From contig JAKASS010000008.1 of the NCBI GenBank assembly GCA_021818905.1, positions 1 to 48,837 on the forward strand: 48,837 bases of DNA. Reading direction: 5' to 3'. Each line of letters opens with the position of its first letter. The stretch's first letter is position 1. The notes beneath the pieces are model-generated. The model searched no databases. It saw nothing but the letters and a program-made list of their open reading frames with translations, and was not told the origin of the DNA. This document shows, in pieces, positions 27,608 through 36,222 of the stretch. The position numbers and the translations under genes are program-made. The stretch comes from Nanobdellota archaeon (GTDB lineage Archaea; Nanobdellota; Nanobdellia; Parvarchaeales; Parvarchaeaceae).

Positions 27608-29182
27608 ATGTTAATAAAAACGGCCCGCAAAAGCAAGAAAATTGCTACTAATATTTACAAAGCTATTGAGCTTAATCCAAAACGGTTGTCAGAAATTTTA
27701 CATTGTCTAACTTTGGACGACACAATAAGAAAACGCTACGAGTTCTCTAAAGACGCCTTACTTAAAGTGCTAGTACTTGGCAGACTCAAGGGGATAAAAT
27801 TTGACGCAAAAATAATCGACTATCTAAAAACGCATCCAGACGAAGCTTTGGACTTAGGTTTTTACAGGGATGAAAATACTGGTGTAAAGATACCAGATAG
27901 GCGTACACTTGGTCTGTTTAGAAAGAACCTTACTAAAGAAGAATCGGCTTTGGTGGATTTTACGACGAAGACCGTAGAAGACGCACTTTACACGAAAGGC
28001 AAGTTTTTGGATCTTGGACTTGTAAGACAAGAGCCAGAAAAAGAGAATATTAGTAAGTCTACTATTTATAAGACTACGCAGGATAAAACAAGAGAGTTGA
28101 GTAGGGTGATAAAGAAGACCTTGCTCAAGCAACTTAAAGACCATACAAAATACAATTCTATATACAAAGACGAGGAATTCCTTGACCTGCTTATACACAT
28201 ATCTCTTTCACAGGATTTCGCGAAAGAGGGCTCAAAAGTGCTTAGGACTTTGAAGGAGTCTAAGGTGCCTGTCGGCGCTACTTTGTTCTATTACCTGAAG
28301 AAGTACAGTTTAGAGGAAGTCTCAGATGTGTTTACAAGGATATTTGACATGACTTTCTCTATGGCCGAGAAGTCTGGCCTTTTATCTAGAAGGACTAAGC
28401 ATACGGTGGCTATAGACTGTCATGAATGGTTCTATTACGGCAAGCAGATAGAAGGCGGCTTTATAGTCGGCAAGAAACCTGAAAGAGGGACGTTAAGATG
28501 CTTTAAATTCATCACACTGGACATAGTCGACAAAGAATGCAGGTTCACGCTGCTCGCCTTGCCCGTAATAAAATCTAAAGACGAGCAAGTCACGCAGATA
28601 GACCTTGTGAAACGCTTGATAGAAAGGGCTTTGAGCAAGATAAAGATATGGCGAGTCCTTATGGATAGAGGATTCCTTGGTGCCGATATCATAAACTTCC
28701 TTAAATCTAAAGGCTTAGAGTTCATAATCCCTTCTAAATCGAGCAACAAAGCGACTATCAATTCTAAACTGCTTGAGCCTGATCCTGTAGCTGTGATAAA
28801 GGGCGAAAGCATGGGCAATGCCAGAGTAAATCTGATAGTCGTTAAAGAAGGCGGTCATAGATACGGTTTCTTTACCAATATAGAAGCTGGTTTAGACGAC
28901 GACAAAATGGCGATGGCTATAGCAGATTTCTATTCTAGACGTTGGCAGATAGAGACGGGCTATCGCGTAAAGAAGTATGCGTTCAGAGGCAAGACTACAT
29001 CGAGAAAATACATTATAAGATATATTTATTTCATGCTTTCTATTGTACTGTATAACTTTTGGATCCTAATAAATGGCTTGCTTATTTTTGAGCTAAATTT
29101 AAAGAGTGATAAACCGATTCTTTCAGCTAAAGTATTCGATGCGCTTCTTTACAAAACAAGGGCGTTAGAAGACGTTACCTGA
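27608..29182 (+). CDS. ISH3-like DDE transposase (full length)
   Basis: TVAIDCHEWFYYGK, VLMDRGFLGADII and FYSRRWQIETGYRVKKYAFRGKT catalytic regions. Confidence 0.88.
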   Translation: MLIKTARKSKKIATNIYKAIELNPKRLSEILHCLTLDDTIRKRYEFSKDALLKVLVLGRLKGIKFDAKIIDYLKTHPDEALDLGFYRDENTGVKIPDRRTLGLFRKNLTKEESALVDFTTKTVEDALYTKGKFLDLGLVRQEPEKENISKSTIYKTTQDKTRELSRVIKKTLLKQLKDHTKYNSIYKDEEFLDLLIHISLSQDFAKEGSKVLRTLKESKVPVGATLFYYLKKYSLEEVSDVFTRIFDMTFSMAEKSGLLSRRTKHTVAIDCHEWFYYGKQIEGGFIVGKKPERGTLRCFKFITLDIVDKECRFTLLALPVIKSKDEQVTQIDLVKRLIERALSKIKIWRVLMDRGFLGADIINFLKSKGLEFIIPSKSSNKATINSKLLEPDPVAVIKGESMGNARVNLIVVKEGGHRYGFFTNIEAGLDDDKMAMAIADFYSRRWQIETGYRVKKYAFRGKTTSRKYIIRYIYFMLSIVLYNFWILINGLLIFELNLKSDKPILSAKVFDALLYKTRALEDVT

Positions 29183-29367
29183 CGTCTAGATTAAAATTTT
29201 TTGAATCGTTCTAGTCATACTTAGATCAGAAACCTAAAAATTTACTCTCTTCACTGATTTTTCCTTGGCTTGATTTAAATTTTACTTAGGATCGGTTTTA
29301 AAACTGATGAATTTATCAATATAAAATAAGTCGATTTAGGATCTGTTTTGCACTTTTGTCTCTACTG
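28742..29367 (+). repeat. ~626-bp direct repeat, right copy
   Basis: Aligns with 19015-19640, including ~185 bp of noncoding DNA after the transposase stop. Confidence 0.9.
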
Positions 29368-29376
29368 GGTATACTG

Positions 29377-29447
29377 TGACCTCGGAGGGATTTGCACCCT
29401 CGCAACGCGGGCTTCAACCGCGGACCCTCCTGCTAGGCGACGAGGTC
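29377..29447 (-). tRNA. tRNA-Phe (GAA)
   Basis: Minus strand GACCTCG-TCGCCTAGCAGGAGGGTC-CGCGG-TTGAAGC-CCGCG-TTGC-GAGGG-TGCAAAT-CCCTC-CGAGGTC-A; acceptor, anticodon and T stems pair fully. CCA not encoded. Confidence 0.88.
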
Positions 29448-29516
29448 ATATAATCATAATTGTAATGTCATCTATTTAACTTCTTTTTATACATTGCATA
29501 TATACGTGACTTTTAT

Positions 29517-29720
29517 GTCTGTCTACTATCAGGACAAAAGGCGTACGGTCTAAAAAACACAGAACATTTGGATCTATCACAAAGGATATTCAAATGTTCG
29601 AATTGTAAAATAGAGTTGGATAGAGATCACAATGCATCAAGAAACATCTTCATAAAAGGGTTAGTCGGCAGGGGCCTGCCGATATGCTCGTCGAGTCCAG
29701 ACCTCTACTTCATAAGCTGA
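29517..29720 (+). pseudogene. tnpB: C-terminal remnant of IS200/IS605-family TnpB
   Basis: LKNTEHLDLSQRIFKCSNCKIELDRDHNASRNIF (TnpB zinc-ribbon plus RuvC-III DRDxNASRNI); no N-terminal part. Confidence 0.85.
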
Positions 29721-29775
29721 AGCAAGTCAGGACGTTGAAACGGAAAGCCCCATGCGGAAGCTTGGGGTAGTTCAC
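29720..29775 (+). ncRNA. putative omega-RNA (reRNA) 3' scaffold / IS605-type right end
   Basis: GAAAGCCCCATGCGGAAGCTTGGGGTAGTTCAC: hairpin CCCCAtGC-GGAA-GCtTGGGG then TAGTTCAC, as in typical IS605-OrfB right ends. Confidence 0.65.
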
Positions 29776-29791
29776 TAACTCTCTTTAGTAA

Positions 29792-30847
29792 TTATTTCTC
29801 AAAGGAAAACTTACAAAAAGAATTATTTACGGATGAACAGTCAGCTTCTTTTAGTTTTAAATTCGTTCCCAATAAAAAATAGGATAAGCCGGTCAATATC
29901 CCCGCTAACAGATAGCATCTTTTTTCCGTTTCTGCATCAACATGAAGGGCGTTGAAGCTGTCGTAGACATCTACTTCCTGCAGGCCGCCAAAATCGTTTT
30001 TTATCGATTTTACGAATCCGACTCCCGCGAGCGGGGCCAGAACGTCAAAGCCTGCGACTTGGTATTTTGATGCCACTTGTGGTAGGGGGTAGGGCACATA
30101 TAGTTTCGACATAGTCGTGCCTATACCGTATTGTATTCCATATACGCCCATGCCTATTATTTTTCTTAGTTTGCTGAAAAGATAAGGGAAGAATATTACA
30201 GGGACTATCTCTACCGGCATCGAATTTATTGTTACGCCATATTCGGAATTGGAAATTTCCACTTTTTCAAGATCAGGATTCGGATTTTTTGCGTCAAATG
30301 GATAACTAGGAGAGTTTATGTACGAAAATTCTTTTTTCTCGTTAAGGATGATCATCTCAAACCAGTCTATATCAGAATTTCCTGTCGTCTTACATTTAAG
30401 CTCGTTTACTTTTACGTCTTTTCCCAACATCAAACGGTATAGTGCCGTTAACAAACCGCTCGCTTGGTAGCAATATGTCATTGGTTTTGTCATGCTTAAA
30501 AAAGAATTGAAGCTGTGGTCCATTGTAAGGCTGTAAGAGTTTATGTCTTTGGACACTACGCCGATGTTTCCAAAGCCTAGCCCTCTGAACATAGAAAACA
30601 GTTCCTCTTCGCGTCTCTCGTCGTTTTTTATCTTTATTTGCCTATTCTTTGCAAGGTCGGTCAAGAAAGAGTATACCGTGGTAGCCATCGCGTCTTCGAA
30701 TATGCTCTTCGTAGCAAGCCCGAGTATTGCGCCTACATAGTCCTGTATGAGCTCTAGGCTGCCTTTTGGCAGAGGCATGACTCTCAGGCCATTAAGCACG
30801 TAAATCCCTCTAGTTTTGTCGTATCTTAAATCTAAATCCATATACAA
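29792..30847 (-). CDS. V4R (4-vinyl reductase)-like domain protein, probably two domains
   Basis: C-terminal RCYLLAGILTGLSYFLLGTNLKLKEADCSSVNNSFCKFSFEK; similar YCYQASGLLTALYRLMLGKDVKVNELKCKTTGNSDIDWFEM mid-protein. Confidence 0.6.
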   Translation of the reverse strand: MYMDLDLRYDKTRGIYVLNGLRVMPLPKGSLELIQDYVGAILGLATKSIFEDAMATTVYSFLTDLAKNRQIKIKNDERREEELFSMFRGLGFGNIGVVSKDINSYSLTMDHSFNSFLSMTKPMTYCYQASGLLTALYRLMLGKDVKVNELKCKTTGNSDIDWFEMIILNEKKEFSYINSPSYPFDAKNPNPDLEKVEISNSEYGVTINSMPVEIVPVIFFPYLFSKLRKIIGMGVYGIQYGIGTTMSKLYVPYPLPQVASKYQVAGFDVLAPLAGVGFVKSIKNDFGGLQEVDVYDSFNALHVDAETEKRCYLLAGILTGLSYFLLGTNLKLKEADCSSVNNSFCKFSFEK

Positions 30848-30977
30848 GTCGATTTCTAACCTATAATAATAACTGGCTAGCCGCTAATATAATCTTTATT
30901 AGGCGGCGGGATTTATAGGTTTTAATTCGCGTTTTGAATTTTAAAGATATTTATAGGGATAACGCAAATTTATAAAG

Positions 30978-31832
30978 ATGGCCGAAAGCCCGGAAAAACA
31001 GATAAGCGGGGGATACAAGCTCAAGCTGATGCACCTCATATACGCCGTAGTAGCGATGGTCGCAGTAATAGCCATCACGGTCCTGATAGCGGCATTTTCT
31101 GCTAGTCCGGTCCAGAACACTTCGGTCGGGAATGGATGGCATCAGGTCGTAGGACTTCAACCATTTACGGTCGGTAATCAATTATACGTAACTTTTATAG
31201 GAATAGAATCTTGCCAGTTCTGCGCTGCAGAAAGATACGCGATTTTTGATGCGCTAAGCAATTTCGGCAATTGGACATATTACGGCAAAATGGTTTCGCT
31301 AAACACCCTGCCCGTGGAAAATTTGACTACGGGCGCTGAATCAGCATCAGACGCAATTTTTTACAAAGCTGGCGAAGGAGACTGGACATTGAATTTCTTG
31401 GCGACGCACCTTAGTTACACTTCAGATTATATAGATTTTTCAAGCGCAGAAACCTTGAACAATGGGGGTTCAGCACTCCAAAGTCCAAGCGCGATACAAA
31501 GTAGTTATCTGAACAAGTATGATCCGGCGGGAAGCGTCCCATTTACGATCATAGGGGGGAACTTTTATGAAGTCGGCGCCGCGGATAGCCTAGTATCAAC
31601 CGGGACTCCAATAATCTGTTTTCAGAACGTCACCAAGTGTACTCCGTCTACTGGTTATATGCCAGACTACATAATCTCACAGTTTAATCTTACCGGTTCG
31701 GCTATAAATTTAGGCATGACCGAAGAAGCAGATTATATTTCAGCCTTGATATGTTTTGACATAAACAATGCAGCGCCGGTATGCAGTTCTTCGGCGGTTT
31801 CTTCTTTAGAAAGCAACATAGTTAAAAGTTAA
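30978..31832 (+). CDS. DUF929 thioredoxin-like membrane-anchored protein
   Basis: One N-terminal TM; VTFIGIESCQFCAAERYAIFDALSNFGNW (CxxC), characteristic of DUF929. Confidence 0.85.
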   Translation: MAESPEKQISGGYKLKLMHLIYAVVAMVAVIAITVLIAAFSASPVQNTSVGNGWHQVVGLQPFTVGNQLYVTFIGIESCQFCAAERYAIFDALSNFGNWTYYGKMVSLNTLPVENLTTGAESASDAIFYKAGEGDWTLNFLATHLSYTSDYIDFSSAETLNNGGSALQSPSAIQSSYLNKYDPAGSVPFTIIGGNFYEVGAADSLVSTGTPIICFQNVTKCTPSTGYMPDYIISQFNLTGSAINLGMTEEADYISALICFDINNAAPVCSSSAVSSLESNIVKS

Positions 31833-31849
31833 AGGAAACTTATTATACG

Positions 31850-32122
31850 ATGGAAAGCGAAGAAGAATCCGATGCGTGGATAGAAGATAACCTAGAAAAA
31901 AGTTTAAGCATCGTAAAAAGCTCTAGCATAGACAACCTAAACGCACCGGAGAAAGTACCTTTAGTGATCGAGGTGATGCGAGAAAGATACAAGTTACATT
32001 TAAAACGCAACTCGCAGCAGGATGCAACTCAAAGTACTGACCAGAACGCGGCCCGGAATAATACTCAATCAAATACGGACCAAATTGCAGACGGGTCCGA
32101 TACAGGTTTTAAGTTCGAATAG
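31850..32122 (+). CDS. hypothetical acidic/Q-N-rich protein
   Basis: 90-aa ORF downstream of the DUF929 gene. Confidence 0.5.
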   Translation: MESEEESDAWIEDNLEKSLSIVKSSSIDNLNAPEKVPLVIEVMRERYKLHLKRNSQQDATQSTDQNAARNNTQSNTDQIADGSDTGFKFE

Positions 32123-32214
32123 ACTTAAATAATAATTTCTTTTAATGCAGATATTTTTTATTTTTGGCGTAAAAAGAACCATTGTATGCGATCGTTTCGG
32201 CTTTAGTAAAACTT

Positions 32215-32904
32215 TCAATAAAATATCTTATTTTGGATTCCAAGTTTCTTTAAGAGACCTAAATAGAAATTATTTATCGATACGGAGAACTTTTCGAACT
32301 TCTTAGAATTCAAAAGCAGATAGCATGCGAGTAAGGCTACTCCCGAGCCAAGAAGCGCCCCCGCCAAAACATCGGTAGGGTAGTGCACGCCCACATATAC
32401 CCTGGAATAGCAGACTAGAAGAGCTTCCGCAAGAAGCGGAAGCGAATAACGTTTCTTTAGCATGGCCAAAGCAACGGTCGCGCCAGCAAGCACTATAAGT
32501 GCATGACCGGACGGAAAAGAAGAATCACTGTCCCGTGGACCCATCGTTATCGCGCCTTGAACGGTTAGAAAAGGTCTCGCCCTATAATAGCCCACCTTTA
32601 ACCCTTCGCCGATTATGATTATAGCTATGAATACTATGACCATCAATAGTGCCGCCTTCCTGCCGTTCTTTCTCCCGAAGATCCAAAGAAGTATGACTAC
32701 CGGTATCCAGAAGAATTCCCTCCCGAACTCCGAAAGCCCGAGGAAGAACCAGTTTAGACTGCTTACATTGAGCGTCTCATTTAGGAATTTGAATGCCGCC
32801 GTATCCCAGGCCGAAGTAAGCCCAGAAGCGATAAAAAAGAACGTCAGCCCGAAAAGTACGACAAATATAAGACCGATTATAAGAAACTGATTGGTCATTT
32901 TCAT
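32215..32904 (-). CDS. PAP2-family phosphatase
   Basis: KVGYYRARPF, SFPSGHALIVLAG and SRVYVGVHYPTDVLAG: canonical PAP2 motifs. Confidence 0.93.
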   Translation of the reverse strand: MKMTNQFLIIGLIFVVLFGLTFFFIASGLTSAWDTAAFKFLNETLNVSSLNWFFLGLSEFGREFFWIPVVILLWIFGRKNGRKAALLMVIVFIAIIIIGEGLKVGYYRARPFLTVQGAITMGPRDSDSSFPSGHALIVLAGATVALAMLKKRYSLPLLAEALLVCYSRVYVGVHYPTDVLAGALLGSGVALLACYLLLNSKKFEKFSVSINNFYLGLLKKLGIQNKIFY

Positions 32905-32961
32905 TCTTATGGATAGAAATATAACTTTAAATTCTTTTCGACGCTATTTAATCTATAGTTC

Positions 32962-33681
32962 ATGGAAAACAAAAAGCTCTCGGCATACGACGAAGATAAA
33001 ATAATAGACATCGATGTTGGAGAGATAATAGACGAATACCTAAACGAAGAATCCCGTCCTAAAAAAGTCGGCGCTTACTATCCGAGCGAGATAGGGATGT
33101 GCATAAGACGCGGTTATTATTCTTATGTAACGCCAAAACCTACTGAAAGAGCCGCCCTAAGGATATTTGCACTCGGAAACAACGTTCATTCTTTTTTGGC
33201 CGCAGCATTAAAAGATTCAAAGGAGTTTTCTCTCGTAGAAGAAGAGAAACCGATAAAGATAGAATGCGATGAGGAAGGCGCTTCGTTCACGATTTACGGT
33301 AGAATAGACGATTACGTTATAACCCGCGCAACCAATAAGAAGATAATAATAGAAGCTAAATCGGCGAGTGATGTAAGTCGCGTAGAAGAGCCAGACCCTA
33401 AACATGTGATGCAGATAATGCTATACCTAAACGCTGAACAGGCGGACTATGGATTGTTAGTTTATGCCGATAAGAAAAACTTAGCGATAAAACAATTCAG
33501 GGTCGATTACGATAACGAGCTGCACAAGAAGACCATGACACGATTTAAGGACTTGGATTACCACCTAAGAAACAACAAGCTTCCGCCGGCGGAGTTTTAT
33601 TTTGATACAAAGAAAGTCTGGGAATGTAAGTACTGTCCTTACTTCAACGAGTGCATGCAGGCTATAGCGAATGGAGACTGA
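32962..33681 (+). CDS. Cas4-like / RecB-family PD-(D/E)XK nuclease with putative Fe-S Cys cluster
   Basis: GRIDDYVI...KKIIIEAKSAS nuclease motif; Cys at GMCIRRGYY and C-terminal CKYCPYFNEC. Confidence 0.8.
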   Translation: MENKKLSAYDEDKIIDIDVGEIIDEYLNEESRPKKVGAYYPSEIGMCIRRGYYSYVTPKPTERAALRIFALGNNVHSFLAAALKDSKEFSLVEEEKPIKIECDEEGASFTIYGRIDDYVITRATNKKIIIEAKSASDVSRVEEPDPKHVMQIMLYLNAEQADYGLLVYADKKNLAIKQFRVDYDNELHKKTMTRFKDLDYHLRNNKLPPAEFYFDTKKVWECKYCPYFNECMQAIANGD

Positions 33682-33847
33682 ATAGTTTCTAAATAAGGTT
33701 TAAATAATCGGACTCGTCTTACGTTATAAAATCTTATATAGAGATTCTGACTTTGAACGTGTAAGCGGCGGACTTGACCCAGAGAAAAAGACCAGGGATT
33801 AAACGACAGAAAAACAATCAAACGACAACGCCTTCTTAGAAAAAAGG

Positions 33848-33855
33848 TTTAAATA
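33848..33855 (+). promoter_or_regulatory. archaeal TATA box
   Basis: TTTAAATA preceded by an A-rich BRE-like stretch, upstream of the 33911 gene, which has an AGGAGGT RBS. Confidence 0.6.
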
Positions 33856-33910
33856 CTCCCTCGCGTCTTACTACTACTTAGTGTAGTTTAAAATCAAGGA
33901 GGTTTTAGAA

Positions 33911-34822
33911 ATGGAAACTGATGGTTTAGAAAGCATGACTCTGGATCAGCTGATGAGCCAGTACAGAGATAAGACAGTAAGACCGACGATAAGGTCGTTA
34001 CGGGACTGGCTTGGCGTAGTAAAACGGCGTGGCTACATAGAAGCAAGAAAGGTGGTAGAATCACTGGGCGGATTACCAAGGAACGTAGTACATGAACAGG
34101 TATTGGTCAATTCCGACGACTGGATGCCATTGGCAGGCCAAGGATACTACCCAGCATGGGCGAGAGAGATGATTGTAGCACCAGAAAACGGGGGAGTATT
34201 CAGGAACGGAGAAGACATAGTAGACACTTATACGGATGACGGCAGAAGCTGGGTATTTCCTTCCTACTGTATACCAGAAGGAGCAAGGCAGAAAAGAGGA
34301 AAAGGATTGTTCGTCGATCCGAGAAAGATAATAGAAGGACCAAAAGAAGTCATGGTAATAGCAGACCCATCAAAAGACGTGGTAGTGCTAGATGACTTTC
34401 TGCAGGAATCCGGCTGGGGAAAAGTAGACCCGGCAACAGGCGTACCTTTATATGCGAGGAACGTTGATGCATCCTCTAGGGGCGCAGGATACTTTTGCAG
34501 GCCAAACCAAGCGTTTGTGCAGCCTTTTATGCGCGGCATCGGCTACACCGACCTCTCCGGCTATCGCTTCTACTACGGCAGGCGTAGTGTCGATGCTGGC
34601 AACGGGCACTATGTGCAGTCCGGGGTGGGCGTGGAAAGCCGTGAGGCGGCCTCGCAAGACTTGGAGTCAGTGACCCTTGGCCAGCTACTCGAGACAATGG
34701 GCAAAAAGAAAGCAAGGGTGGAGTCTAAATATGTTTTTGGAGATACGGATATCCAGCCAATCGAGACAGCGAGCAAAGAGAAAGAAGGAAAGGTAAAACC
34801 CATATATCCAGACTGGGAATAG
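33911..34822 (+). CDS. hypothetical protein with N- and C-terminal repeat motif
   Basis: 303 aa; LESMTLDQLMSQYRDKTVR at N-terminus and LESVTLGQLLETMGKKKARV at C-terminus. Confidence 0.65.
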   Translation: METDGLESMTLDQLMSQYRDKTVRPTIRSLRDWLGVVKRRGYIEARKVVESLGGLPRNVVHEQVLVNSDDWMPLAGQGYYPAWAREMIVAPENGGVFRNGEDIVDTYTDDGRSWVFPSYCIPEGARQKRGKGLFVDPRKIIEGPKEVMVIADPSKDVVVLDDFLQESGWGKVDPATGVPLYARNVDASSRGAGYFCRPNQAFVQPFMRGIGYTDLSGYRFYYGRRSVDAGNGHYVQSGVGVESREAASQDLESVTLGQLLETMGKKKARVESKYVFGDTDIQPIETASKEKEGKVKPIYPDWE

Positions 34823-34823
34823 T

Positions 34824-35111
34824 TTTGGAGACAACAAGACCGCAATCAACATAGCAGTCCTTTGCCATAACATCGTTGTGCTTATACAATCAATGTTCGA
34901 GTCGGGCATCGAGCCTAACTTCAGCCCGCTCTTCCAAAAAGAAGAACCAATTGATATAAAAGCGACACGCGATGGCCTAAACAAACTCTTAATCAAAATA
35001 TATCCCAGTCTCAAGTCAACTGATTATTCAAAGCCGTTCTATAAAAATAATAGGGTAAAAAACCCAAGGCTTAGATACGCAGAAAGAGCGCACCGCTCAA
35101 CAGGGACCTAG
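34824..35111 (+). pseudogene. C-terminal remnant of a DDE transposase
   Basis: FGDNKTAINIAVLCHNIVVLIQSMFESGIEPNF resembles the conserved C-terminal LCHNIcVLIqsMfelGIEP helix of DDE transposases; no upstream catalytic part. Confidence 0.55.
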
Positions 35112-35169
35112 CTCGCCATATGCAGAAAAAAGTAAAAGATTTAAATATTTCTAAAGGCATTAGCATAAA

Positions 35170-36111
35170 ATGCCAGGGACAAAAATTAGTCTAGAATTCG
35201 CTGGCACACGCCTTGATAGGACAGAGCGTAAATACTTTGAACGGCTTACGGAGATTGCAAATCGTGAAGATGTAACTAGGACGGAAAAAGGAAAATCCTA
35301 CCTAGAAACGCTTCTACAGACTTATCCTGGGTTTGCGCAACCCAACATAGCTAGAAACATTTATCAGGAGAATCTAAGCGGCTATAAGGTATCCAAGTAC
35401 CCTACATCGATTCAGCCAGAAGACATATGCTTTTCCCTTCATTATGGCATAGAGATACCAAATGCCAACACCCTTAAAAACATGGCCGAGGAACTTTTCA
35501 GTGGCAGCCCACAGGAGGTAAGCTTGGAGAGACTTGCCGCAATAGTCCAAAAAGCGTGGAGTATAATACCACACGTAGAGAATAAGTGCAACAACTATCT
35601 TCTGCCACCGGGCAATTCGACTCCGTTTTTCAACATTATGTATAGCAAATACGTCGGCAAATCGGTAAAATTAGAAGACATAGTATCCGGAAAACTCCCC
35701 GGCGTTTGTTTCGAAAAGTCCCTGCTTCTCGCAGCCCTGTTATCGATAGACGACGGCATAAAGAAGGCGGGCATAGAAGTCTACCTTTCTCACGGTACGC
35801 ATATGGAAGAGAATTTTGGACCCGGAAGTCACGCATGGGTAAGGATAGAGGTGCCAGAAAGTTTCGACAGGAAGATATTGGCATTCAAAACTTATATCCT
35901 TGATCCGACTTTCAACAGAATATTTATATGGGACGTAAATTGCCTCGCAGCAAATCCAAGACACAAATATGAAGAAAATTATTACGAAAATGCTTACACC
36001 GGGTTTAATTTCAAACCATACAGTGCATACCGCAGAGCGGAACAGACATTTATGGAACGCCTTGGCGCATCCGGCATCGTCGCTAGGATAAAGAGATACC
36101 TCAGACTTTAG
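35170..36111 (+). CDS. transglutaminase-like (papain-fold) protein
   Basis: LPGVCFEKSLLLAALL...GSHAWVRIEV...YILDPTFN gives a Cys-His-Asp triad; TTTAAATA at 35140-35147. Confidence 0.7.
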   Translation: MPGTKISLEFAGTRLDRTERKYFERLTEIANREDVTRTEKGKSYLETLLQTYPGFAQPNIARNIYQENLSGYKVSKYPTSIQPEDICFSLHYGIEIPNANTLKNMAEELFSGSPQEVSLERLAAIVQKAWSIIPHVENKCNNYLLPPGNSTPFFNIMYSKYVGKSVKLEDIVSGKLPGVCFEKSLLLAALLSIDDGIKKAGIEVYLSHGTHMEENFGPGSHAWVRIEVPESFDRKILAFKTYILDPTFNRIFIWDVNCLAANPRHKYEENYYENAYTGFNFKPYSAYRRAEQTFMERLGASGIVARIKRYLRL

Positions 36112-36222
36112 AACCTCATTCTTTTATTGCGGGCGCAAAATAGCTTTTAACAAGCGGCTTTTTGGGATCAGAAGGGTTTATATACTAGTTCTTCTCTATT
36201 AAAGAATGGTAAATTTAACTAT

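Noticed and set aside
32962-33681. Part of a CRISPR-Cas locus (Cas4)
   Set aside because: No repeat-spacer array, cas1 or cas2 in the window; called only as Cas4-like nuclease.
34448-34715. Overlapping short ORFs on both strands
   Set aside because: Arise from the GC-rich patch in the 33911 gene, where stops are rare.
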